From Hesseltinella vesiculosa (taxonomy: Eukaryota; Mucoromycota; Mucoromycetes; Mucorales; Cunninghamellaceae): a stretch of DNA of 64,000 nucleotides. Position numbers and translations under genes: made by a program. The number at the start of each line of letters is the position of its first letter. Position 1 is the first letter of the stretch. The DNA lies in contig MCGT01000002.1 in the NCBI GenBank assembly GCA_002104935.1, positions 434,001-498,000 on the forward strand, read 5' to 3'. Under the pieces are notes generated by a model that had not been told where the DNA came from, made no database searches, and saw only the letters and a list, made by a program, of their open reading frames with translations. This document shows positions 22,611-33,147 of the stretch, in pieces.

Positions 22611-24757
22611 CAGACATACGACAAGAATCAAGTAAATGAAACTGCCAAAGACAGCCCAAAGTAAAAGAGGAAGGTCACAATCTAGGAAAGTAAGAGAAAG
22701 GCTGAGGTATCTGATGCGCTAGTTGCTGCTTTTTTTTTGTTTACCTGCTGTGACATAGACTGTCCAAGGCGAGAGCATCTACATGTCCCACGTCGTAAAA
22801 TAAATCTTTGTCATGACTTGTTGGTCGAGCAACGTTGCTAAGAACTAGGAAGCCCGCAAGTCATGCGCCGAAGTGTCGCAGCAGTGGTTTGTGATCGCTA
22901 TCCATGAAGAGTACAGAGGAATAACGGCAAGCCCAAAGTGCAGACATACGACAAGAATCAAGTAAATGAATCTGCCAAAGACAGTCCAAAGTAAAAGAGG
23001 AAGATCACCATCTAGGAAAGAAAAAGAAAGGCTGAGGTATCTGTTGTGCTCGTTGCTGCTTTTTTTTTTTTTGTTTACCTGCTGTGACATAGACTGTCCA
23101 AGGCGAGAGCATTTACATGTCCCACGTCGTAAAATAAATCCTTACCATGACTTGTTGGTCGAGCAACGTTGCTAAGAACTAGGAAGCCCGCAAGTCATGC
23201 GCCGAAGTGTCGCAGCAGTGGTTTGTGATCGCTATCCATGAAGAGTACAGAGGAATAACGGCAAGCCCAAAGTGCAGACATACGACAAGAATCAAGTAAA
23301 TGAATCTGCCAAAGACAGTCCAAAGTAAAAGAGGAAGATCACCATCTAGGAAAGAAAAAGAAAGGCTGAGGTATCTGTTGTGCTCGTTGCTGCTTTTTTT
23401 TTTTTTTGTTTACCTGCTGTGACATAGACTGTCCAAGGCGAAAAGCATCTACATGTCCCACGTCGTAAAATAAATCTTTGTCATGACTTGTTGGTCGAGC
23501 AACGTTGCTAAGAACTAGGAAGCCCGCAAGTCATGCTACCGAAGTGCCGCAGCTGTGGTTTGTGATCGCTATCCATGCAGAGTGCAGAGGAATAACGGCA
23601 AGCCAAGAGTCAGACATACAACAATGAGACATGTAAATGAATCTGCCAAAGACAGTCCAAAGTAAAAGAGGAAGGTCACCATCTAGGAAAGTAAGAGAAA
23701 GGCTGAGGTATCTGATGTGCTAGTTGCTTCAATTTTTTTTTGTTTACCTGCTGTGACATAGACTGTCCAAGGCGAAAAGCATCTACATGTCCCACGTCGT
23801 AAAATAAATCTTTGTCATGACTTGTTGGTCGAGCAACGTTGCTAAGAACTAGGAAGCCCGCAAGTCATGCTACCGAAGTGCCGCAGCTGTGGTTTGTGAT
23901 CGCTATCCATGCAGAGTACAGAGGAATAACGGCAAGCCCAAAGTGCAGACATACGACAAGAATCAAGTAAATGAATCTGCCAAAGACAGTCCAAAGTAAA
24001 AGAGGAAGATCACCATCTAGGAAAGAAAAAGAAAGGCTGAGGTATCTGTTGTGCTCGTTGCTGCTTTTTTTTTTTTTTGTTTACCTGCTGTGACATAGAC
24101 TGTCCAAGGCGAGAGCATTTACATGTCCCACGTCGTAAAATAAATCCTTACCATGACTTGTTGGTCGAGCAACGTTGCTAAGAACTAGGAAGCCCGCAAG
24201 TCATGCGCCGAAGTGTCGCAGCAGTGGTTTGTGATCGCTATCCATGAAGAGTACAGAGGAATAACGGCAAGCCCAAAGTGCAGACATACGACAAGAATCA
24301 AGTAAATGAATCTGCCAAAGACAGTCCAAAGTAAAAGAGGAAGATCACCATCTAGGAAAGAAAAAGAAAGGCTGAGGTATCTGTTGTGCTCGTTGCTGCT
24401 TTTTTTTTTTTTTTGTTTACCTGCTGTGACATAGACTGTCCAAGGCGAAAAGCATCTACATGTCCCACGTCGTAAAATAAATCCTTACCATGACTTGTTG
24501 GTCGAGCAACGTTGCTAAGAACTAGGAAGCCCGCAAGTCATGCGCCGAAGTGTCGCAGCAGTGGTTTGTGATCGCTATCCATGAAGAGTACAGAGGAATA
24601 ACGGCAAGCTCAAAGTGCAGGCATACGACAAGAATCAAGTAAATGAATCTGCCAAAGACAGTCCAAAGTAAAAGAGGAAGATCACCATCTAGGAAAGAAA
24701 AAGAAAGGCTGAGGTATCTGTTGTGCTCGTTGCTGCTTTTTTTTTTTTTTTGTTTAC
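22611..24757. repeat. tandem array of ~335 bp units (about 6.4 copies)
   Basis: The phrase ATAACGGCAAGC recurs near 22921, 23255, 23592, 23926, 24261 and 24599, giving spacings of 334-338 bp. Copies are nearly identical apart from poly(T) length (8 to 16), a small indel (GGCGAGAGCAT versus GGCGAAAAGCAT) and a few substitutions. Each unit contains arms CATGACTTG and CAAGTCATG about 36 bp apart that can pair, enclosing the 12-bp palindrome AGCAACGTTGCT. On the minus strand some units read as a two-exon membrane peptide with GT-AG borders. The array begins at the Puf6 duplicate and stops in the T tract of the last unit. Confidence 0.92.
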
Positions 24758-25131
24758 AGCTTTTCCACTTTCAAATGTCGTATGTTTCAGGATAAATGTG
24801 TCGTCTGGGGAAATGAATGCCAAGAGGTGAGGATAGAAAGTCAACGGAGACATAGCCAATAGACCACATTCAAGCTTTTTCACCCTGCATGTTTTCAGAA
24901 CCTGAGCTTTCCTTGATTGACTAAAGGGAAAGAGATTTGGTACTTGGAAGAATATCACTGCACCTCCCTCCATTTGCTGAAGGACAAACGCTTTCCGCCC
25001 TTGATTTCCAAAAACATTTCATTCCGTGCCCACTCTCAAACCCTCGTTTTCACGTCGATTGAAACTCATCACTTCATCCCTGTTCTTTTTTCTGTTTTTC
25101 GCGTTTTTTTTTCCTTTGTACTTTCGTCCTG
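24758..25131. other. region after the tandem array
   Basis: 374 bp of unique sequence. A minus-strand open frame crosses it and runs into the array's T tract, but it lacks convincing composition. The last ~60 bases (TTTTTCTGTTTTTCGCG then CTTTCGTCCTG) look like a gene leader in front of the pseudogene at 25132. Confidence 0.4.
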
Positions 25132-25494
25132 ATGGGTAAGCGTCGTGCTCAGCGATTATAGGATCAAAAACCTCTGCTAAGCATTAACGATGAAACGGAG
25201 GCCAAGGAGGCCCCCATTCTTGAAATCCAACGGCACATTAAGGCGAAACTGTAGAATGCCAAGGACCACAGCAAGACCAAGACGGAGCTGGACAATGTTT
25301 TACGGCTACCATAGCTCGATGGCTAATATCCAAACGAGGGGTTCCATGGGGAAATTTTCAATCAACAACCGTAATACAAAACGCTGTTGTTTGATAGGAA
25401 GATGGTGAAGGTTGTCAAGCATATCTCTGACGTGTTCTGCACCTGCAGAAATACCAGGAAGAGGCGGCCGAACAGATGGGTAGTTAGTTTGTAA
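25132..25494 (+). pseudogene. pseudogene with five in-frame stops, family unknown
   Basis: From ATG 25132 (MGKRRAQRL) one frame stays protein-like for 120 codons, broken only by stops at 25159 (TAG), 25252 (TAG), 25312 (TAG), 25324 (TAA) and 25372 (TAA), and ending at TAA 25492. Pieces such as LLSINDETEAKEAPILEIQR, HSKTKTELDNVLRLP and LLFDRKMVKVVKHI look like real protein. Each stop differs from a Gln codon by a single C-to-T change. The parent family was not recognised. A T-rich leader in front resembles those of expressed genes nearby. Confidence 0.6.
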
Positions 25495-25623
25495 CATCAA
25501 GCAAAGTTGTTTGAAGGAGAAAAAAAAATTATGCAGGACTAGCGGAAGGAAAAAGCGTCGTGCTTTTTTTTCCTCTCTTATTCTCGTTTTTCTTTTATTT
25601 CATCATTCCCTATTATTGTATTC

Positions 25624-28600
25624 ATGGAACAACAACATCTACCGTTAGGAGCCAGCAAAAATATCATGCAATGTTGGTTTTTGATCCATATTAATGTACC
25701 AACAGCAAAGCTGATTGAAATGATACGTGATGTAGACCGCTTCGCTACAACTCATCTACTGACACGCCAGCAAGCCATGATCCTGCTAACGTGGGTGCGG
25801 AAGCACCGGAGTGGTAATATGCAATGAGAGTACAACGTCGGCATTGGTATTGACTTCGTTTTTATAACTAGGATTACGTGTTTGCGAGGCTTGTGGCTCA
25901 CCTTATCATCAAACAAGCCGATCTCGACAATGTCCATTTGATGTCCCTCCATCACATCGTAAATGCAGCTTCTTTTCAGCTTTTGCATGCTATTTACCTT
26001 TTATTTTTGATAGCAATCGTGGCCACAACAAGTTCTGATCGGGATATGATGAACGAGATCAACGATCTTCAGCGTCTTGGCGATGAGCAGCTGCGAGAGG
26101 CAGCACGAAATCAACACCCGCCTGAAACATGCCCAACCTGCGGTCTTCCTGGCCACTCGCGATCGTCCAACCCTGCCTGCCCATTCAGAGCTTTAAGCAA
26201 GAAGCAATTCATGGCATCACGTTTGCCTGCCTCTGAAGATTACACTCGCATCCGTAGCTTGGATGCCATTGTCCGACCAACCTATCGCAACGTCCTGATC
26301 ACCAACATTCGCGCCAAGTCCGATTATCTGCGTAGGACAATGACACGGCTACAACTTTTCCTGCTGGATAATGCCACCCATCACCCCGATCAAGTCCAGC
26401 CTTTTTTGTTTACACAGGACGGCTTTTACTTAATGACTCAATTAACACATGGTCACTTGAATGCATTCCTGGAACGGTCCGATGAATGTGTGCCAGATCC
26501 TGTTCTAACTCACTGGCATGAATTCAACCAAGATTTGATCAACGTCGCCACATATGACACCCCTGGTCATACCACCGTGCTGTCCATGGCCTGTAAGCTT
26601 CAGGCTTCTGCAAACCGTAATCACATTACGGAGAACTTTGAAGGCCGAATCAAGAAGTTCGTGAAATTTCGCTTTGCTGTTGACGGTGAGGTAGGAAGCA
26701 GATAGAAAAAAAAAGGGACTTGTCCAAACTTGACTGACATCCATATTTTTTTTTTCATTTCTTTGTAGGCACCTCCTTCCAGAAGCCTTGCTACCATCAA
26801 GGATTACGTCTACCAAAACTTTGCCATGGTTACCCGAAATATGGAACCCTTACCTGTGGAAATACCAGAACGACATAGGCCGCTTACGGTGCTTGTTTTG
26901 AACGAACTATGGGCGATGAAACCTCCACAGTTACCAATGATTACCCAAGAGACGCTGCGTGCGGACCCAGGCCGACATCTACCAATTTTACGAACAATAC
27001 TCGACGTATATGATCATTACCGTGCAACTAATGATGATGAAAACGATGTCGAAGTGCCCTCATTCACACTCTTGCCGCTTCCTTCATCCAAACCTCGGTT
27101 CGTGGACGTCACACCTGAAAACGTCATATCACTCACAGGCTCTCGGCAATCACCAAACAACCAAGTGACAAGATTGCCCCCCTTTTTGCCCAAGTTACAC
27201 GTCTTTTGGCAAGTGTTTGCTTTTGAAAAGCTTGGATACCCGAGGTACATGGATAGATGCAGGAGGGATAATGTGGAAAGAAAAAAACGAGCATTAGGTC
27301 GCTAACCTTTTTTTTTTTTTTTTAGTTTTGAATCACTCCACCGGGCATGGATTCGTGGCCATTTTTTTTCTGGTGTGATGCGAACGGATTGTCTTTGCCC
27401 GCCTACCTCATGGTCCTGATCCACCTGCCATTCACACACCCGACCTGGCCAACCAAGACGTTGCTGGCTTCACTCTCTGTGGTATTGATCCTGGACGGCG
27501 CGCAGTAATGACCACCTCCTTTGGACAAGGCCATGAACCTCATGCGGTACGCCGAATGTCGATGAAAGAGTATTGCACCACCAGCAAGGAGTCACCAATT
27601 CAACGAGATCTGAATCGTCGCAAGATCCTGGCCCTGCCATCGGTGCCTGAGCAAATGCATGCCTACGAGACAATGGCGGACATTGAGACGAACACGCCAA
27701 TGACCAAAACCGCCGATCCCGTTGCCATTCGGCAGACTGTGCGACACAAACTCATATGCTCCGGGTCAACCTTTGCTTTTTACAACACAGACCATGCGAT
27801 CTCCAACTTCGAATTAGTCAAAGGCAAACAACGAGCAATTGCCACAGCTGCCAATATCATCACCACTGGATCTCGCAAGTACACCCGACGTTGCCGAGAC
27901 AAGCATAAGACAAGGAAAAATCGGAAGCAACGAAAGCGACAGATGCAACGAAAATGGCATGCTCGTTTGTTGCAAATCAAGGATGAGTATAGCAAGACGA
28001 AATCACGCTTGGAAAATCTTCGGCGCTTGAGCGAACGACATGATGAGTTGATGGACCAGATGAAGCGCATAACCTTGGACCAGCCACTTGGTATGCACTC
28101 TGAAACTCGACCCGAAGAAGACAAGCACCAATTTGCTCGAGAAATGAACCATGCACTAGATCGACATGGTACAGCTACAGCTGCCATTAACACCGAAATT
28201 GGAGCCTTGGAACACCATCTCGTGTCACTCCAACAAAAATACCTCGACCCCTCAGCAACCAACGTAATACAAAAATGGGCTATTTGCGTTATCTCATGCT
28301 CCTTTTTATGTATACTCTAGCCGCATGCGAGCCAGCAAGTTGCCATATCACGGCTCCCAACAAACAGTGGATGGCCTGCCGCTGATCTCGTTCGGTGATG
28401 CCATGGTTGGTCGAGATGCCCAACATTTTCGTGGGCACGCAGTGGGCAGAACGAACAACATCAGATAGCACTTGATCAAACGACAGCACCAGGCGTTGTG
28501 CATGGTTGCCCACACCAACGAGTTCTGGACCAGCCAGGTAAGAAGGCCAAAAAAAAAATAAGAGCGTGGTGGGCATATCTAATTTGCTTATCCAAACTAG

Positions 28601-28849
28601 AACTGCAGCACCTGTGGTGGGCAACTGTCGCCCGTGCGCACGCAAGATCAGTCGTCGATCTTTGCCTTGAAGTTCTGCACCACTTGCCAAATGGTGTGGG
28701 ATCGAGACGTGTCCGCCGCTGCCAACATGTTCTGGATTCTTAGGCGTAAAAGTCGATTACGTCGAGCCATAAGGTGGGGGCGTTTGACGTTCGAGCACCG
28801 AGGGACGACTTCGCATGAATCTCTGGGCAGTATCTTTTGCAGGAACTGA
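25624..28849 (+). pseudogene. Fanzor-type RuvC nuclease gene, copy 2, decayed
   Basis: Exons 25624-25813, 25872-25958, 26014-~26692, 26769-27244, 27326-~28263, ~28340-28537 and 28601-28849. The N-terminus has two zinc knuckles in a row, CEACGSPYHQTSRSRQCPF and CPTCGLPGHSRSSNPACPF, the first made by joining exons 1 and 2. Later motifs: LLPLPSSKPRFVDV; FESLHRAWIRGHFFSGV; CGIDPGRRAVM (RuvC-I); IITTGSRKY with a very basic helix; LISFGDAMVGRD; NEFWTSQNCSTCGG; and CTTCQMVWDRDVSAAANM (RuvC-III). Lesions: a one-base frame change near 27385-27400, just before RuvC-I, and an in-frame TAG at 28466-28468, one C-to-T step from CAG. The junction at ~28264-28340 works only with a weak AAG acceptor. It is therefore a pseudogene, though most of the protein is still legible. 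Confidence 0.82.
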
Positions 28850-29428
28850 CCAATTCTGGAGTAGAGGTGTTGGACAAACTCTGGGATAGACTCAGGGTGG
28901 GGTTTCGCGCGCCAACACGGGCTGAGGCCATGTGAGGAGCCTAATCGCCATAAGCATATGAGCAGGCGATCTGCTGCCGTGTGCGATATTTCAATTTCAG
29001 GAGAGTGAGCCTATTAGACTTTTAACTGGCCATCACAGTGCAAAATGAACCACATTCTTTTTTTTTTTTTTTTTTTTGAAACCACATTCTGACTCTGATT
29101 TGCTTACCGTGATTAGCGAAGGCTCGGTGGAGACACAGAAATAGCGAAGCAGCTGAAGGGGAGCTGCTACCGTCTATGAATTTCAGATGGTCGAACTAAA
29201 TAATCAACGAGGTTCAGTGTCCACCGCTCGTAAAAAGATGCAGAGGAAAAGCCCATGGGCACAAAAAAAAAGGTGAAAATCACAACCCACGCCTCGCCCC
29301 TTTCTAGTTTTTTTTTTTTTTTGTTTCACGTTTTCCTCTTCTTTCACCTTTTTTTTCCACTTCCCAATCCCTGTCATCTCTGCTAGTACTTTTTCGATTT
29401 TTACTATTCCTCATCTTACCCTCTACTG
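28850..29428. other. spacer between Fanzor 2 and Fanzor 3
   Basis: 579 bp with T tracts at ~29059-29077 and ~29309-29322 and no protein-like frame. The last ~100 bases are a pyrimidine-rich leader for Fanzor 3. Guide-RNA sequence of Fanzor loci usually lies in flanking non-coding DNA, so this spacer and the one after 32572 are where one would look; nothing in the sequence proves it. Confidence 0.45.
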
Positions 29429-32400
29429 ATGAATATGGACACCGTACAGGAGCAGCGAATATACTTGGAAAGTTTGAAAAGAAGGAAAATACAACGACGC
29501 GAAGAAGAAGAGCAAAGAGGTAATAGGCGCAGTAAAACAACAAAACTAGATGAGCTGAACAAATGATTCATTTCAAAACATACAGGAAGAGTACCTTGCC
29601 CAAGATGCGGTGGATCAAACCATAATAATGCAAGATCTCGTCTCTGTCCTTTCAATCGTAAGTCAATCTGAAGAGTGCCTGATCTAATTTTTTTTTTTTT
29701 TTTACTGCAGGCTATTTCGGGGTTCCAACGGCAGCCATGGTTCGGCAGCAGAATAGACAAGGTAGGGCCGCTGGACAAGAGCGGCTTCGTTTGGAGCAAG
29801 CCAACCCTGATGTTCCACGCTGTCAACGCTGTATCCTTCCCGATGGCACCAATGATGGCTGTCTGCACCATGGCAACACGGCAAGCCACCTGTGCCATGC
29901 ACACAAGACCAGCATGGATGATATTGTCAATAACGTCCTTGGTCCAAGGCACCATAGCTTTGTGCGACGATGTACGTTGAAGCGAACGCTGACTTGTTTT
30001 GGTCGAACCCGGCGCCAGCGGCTTTCCGCAAAAATCAAGGTTATCCGGGAGGTTGAACGCATAGTCGATCATGTGCGCAACGTGTCAATCAAGGCCATGC
30101 TCTTTGTCCAACACCATGTGCTCAAGATGCTCAGTGCCGGCGAACCAATCCCTCCAACGCTTGGCATGCAAGGGTACGTGTACGGGGTGATGCAACTTGT
30201 CATCGGCAAGCAGGTCACGAACACCAACCCCAACTTGCCTCAGGACACCGCGAATGCTTTCCAAGCCTATGTGGAACAATTCGACGCTTCCGGTCTTCCA
30301 ACTGTTGACCCCCTTCCCGGGTACTCGCAATGCTATGCGCATATGGCCAAGACTCTGGCAACAACAATTAAGAACTGCCTTACCGAGGCATTTGAGCCTC
30401 GCTGCAAGGCATACATAGCATTTAAATTGCGTACCTTGATCTCTCGGACTGTAAGTGGGAAAAAAGAGGAGTACAGGAGTGACGATCTCTAATATACTTG
30501 TATATATATATGGATGATGCAGGACAAACCAAAAAAGAAGGAGCTCAAGAAATTGGTGAACTATGTCTATTCCAAGCTATCTGGTGAAGACCCCGCCAAT
30601 GAGCCAGCCTATGCTCGCCAATCTTGGGAGCGAGCTGTAGCCACAGTTCTGGAGACAACTTCCCTTGGTCCACAACCAGTAACTTTTGAAAACTTGACAG
30701 CCAAGTTTTATGAATACCTCCCAGTGATGTACAAGTTCCTAGGTAAATATACATAGAGCCTAGTCTGCAAGAAGATGACTCATTTTTTTTTAAAAGAGGA
30801 AATGGAAGCACACAGCACAGCACAAACTGACCAGCCATCCGAATGGGTCATTGTTGACGAAGCTGATTCCCAATACTGTCGTGAACTGTTGAGCGCAGTG
30901 GATGGATTTGACGATCTTGGACGACGACAAAAAGCACAGGTTCAGCGTGCCACGCATAAATTCATGAATAGCCCGGGCCTCCCACTGAACTTTGGTCCCC
31001 GTATGGAAGACGATATGCGCCAAGCCATCACAGCCTTGATTAGGACGACACGCTTTCAACTATCGATGTCCCACCAATACCTGCAAGGCAATGACATGAT
31101 CGACCCGTCGCTCTGTTTCAAATCCCAGTCAGCCTCGCTCTATCAAGCCACAAAAATGTACACCCTCCTTCCAACCCTCCGCTTTACACGCAAGTTCATC
31201 ACTATGGATCATCAATGCTGGTCCCGAGTATTCTCTCAAGCCGGGGTGCAACCAAGGCTAGTTGACGACCAGCTGTTTTTAACCCAGCTTGGAGAACACA
31301 CTCAGCAAGAATCTGACCTCCAGCAAGTCGGGAAGAAGTTCTTAGTGTTTTGGAAGACGCTCAACTTCAAAAAAGCGAACCTTAGCAAAGTGTAAGTTTG
31401 GAAGTGGCAAGGAAAAAAAAAAGTGGTTAGTGCAGACTTTTTACTCTTTTTTGTCGATAGCTTTGACACACTAGGCACTTACAACACAGATCTCCCTCCT
31501 GAAGAAACCGATATCGCGTTCACCAACTTGATTCGAACGGACGGTCATACAGTTGAATTCATTTGTTCGAAGAAAGCTGCCGAATTACTCCCTGACTTGG
31601 TGATGAGCGATCTGGATGATGAAGACATGGAAGTTTTTAAGCCTATGGGTGTGGACCCTGGACACTCGGTGCTTTTTACGTCAATGGATACCAATCGTCA
31701 ATGCCTCCGACTCACAAATCCTGAATTTTACCATCGCATCGGGCACATGCGCCGACGATACACACGCCAGAACAACGCCGAGCAACGTGGCATCAATCCT
31801 ATCATGTCAAGCCTACCGACCAAGAAAACCGTCTCTGTTCCAAGGTGGATGGCCTATTGCCGTCAACTATGCCTTTGCCTGCCTTCCCTGACAAATTTCT
31901 ACGGAAGTGCATTTACCAACGATCGCTTTCTTGCGTATGTCAGCAAGCAGAAGATACTGGATGAAGCTGTGAACATCTTTGTATCAGGCGGTAGGAAATA
32001 CAAGAAAAGCAAGGCTAGGTAAGCTAGAGGTGTGGGGGTGCGTAAGTGCAATGGAGCAATATTGCTCATTTTTATTTTTAGGAGGGGTGTGGATGTGGAC
32101 GACGACGAGAACGACGAGGGCGACGAAGACGGCGAGGATGAGCGTCCAAATATACCATTGCTTATGCTTGGATCAGGTGTCTTTGGTTTCACTCGCCAAG
32201 GGAAAAAAACCCGTATGTCGATCATCCCGAAACTTAAGGCAGCCGAAAAGGAGGGCCGTCTGCTTGTTTGTGTGGTGAACGAAGCGTACACCAGCCAGGT
32301 AATAGTAGCAAGACATGGACGGTAAAAAAAAAACGTGGGCTCACAATTATCTCTGGTTGTAGGTTTGCTGCTTCTGCCATCACCGATCATTATCCACGAA

Positions 32401-32572
32401 AAGAGCACTGGATCCACTGACGAACGCTACGTTTGGTCTTTGGGCAGTCAAGTATTGCCGGGTGTGCAGGACAAACGTGAACCGAGATAAGTCAGCCGCC
32501 ACCAACATCCTTCACTTGGGCTTGCGTGAACAAGAGCAGCTGGATCGGCCAGCTGTGTTTTGTCGCCATTGA
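29429..32572 (+). CDS. Fanzor-type RNA-guided nuclease, copy 3, intact
   Basis: Eight exons (29429-29519, 29586-29657, 29711-30450, 30523-30742, 30797-31391, 31461-32018, 32082-32298, 32363-32572) splice in phase to 900 residues with no internal stop. Order: a charged N-terminus (MNMDTVQEQRIYLESLKRRK), knuckle CPRCGGSNHNNARSRLCPF, a second Cys/His cluster (CQRCILPDGTNDGCLHHG), a helical half with QLVIGKQVTNTNP, then LLPTLRFTRKFITM, RTDGHTVEF, MGVDPGHSVLFTSMD (RuvC-I Asp), NIFVSGGRKYKK, an acidic Asp/Glu stretch, LLMLGSGVFGFTRQ, VNEAYTSQVCCFCHHRS and CRVCRTNVNRDKSAATNI (RuvC-III Asp). The Glu of NEAYTSQ sits where Fanzors carry their relocated catalytic Glu. Fanzors cut DNA guided by an RNA made from the locus. 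Activity is inferred from intact motifs. One acceptor (30796) is AAAAG. Confidence 0.88.
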
Positions 32573-33147
32573 AACCCTAAAAGGTTTTGTGCTTACACTA
32601 TCAACAGAGAGGATAGCAATGCTCCTGGTGATTATTGTTGGTCCTCTAGTAAGTCATGAAAAAGCGCGGAGTCAACAAAATACCCACTCATTTTTTATTA
32701 TTCTATAGGGTAACTTCTCTCAACGCAAATCCATGAAAGATACAGTGTGCTGACCAATTTCCTCTTTTTTTTTTTGTTGCTTCATTCTCGGTATCCCTGC
32801 AACTTTTGCTTTTTTCGCGTCATCCCATATTTGACTTTGCGTTGGGATATTTGGTAAGCTCATCTATTATTTGCGACTCGTTGCTAAACTTACCCCTCGT
32901 ATTTCTATTTTTATTAGATCTTTTGGTGACATTTTGTTTCTTTCACTTGCGACATTACATTGTGAATAAAGTGTATGAGTAGCGCATTTATTACAAAAAA
33001 AAAATAAAAAAAAATGGGGTGGGTGGGGTAAAAAGAAAAGAATGAATGCAGTGAGGCAAGAAGGGATGAAGAGTGGAAGGTCAATAAACTAAAAACGTGC
33101 ATGCAAAAAAAAAAAAAAAAAAAGTTGGTGGGTGGTGAAGAAAGTGG
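32573..33147. other. convergent 3' region, source of the Puf6 tail duplicate
   Basis: 575 bp between the stops of Fanzor 3 and Puf6. It holds A-rich runs near 32994-33013 and a long A tract at ~33104-33122 next to the Puf6 stop. The part from ~32973 onward is copied at 22371-22610. Confidence 0.55.

Noticed and set aside
22611..24757. Tandem array as a CRISPR array or self-cleaving ribozyme
   Set aside because: Units are ~335 bp with no short-repeat/spacer pattern, and the genome is eukaryotic. A hammerhead core (CTGATGA with GAAA) was not found, and the AAGCCCG text alone is not enough for a twister ribozyme.
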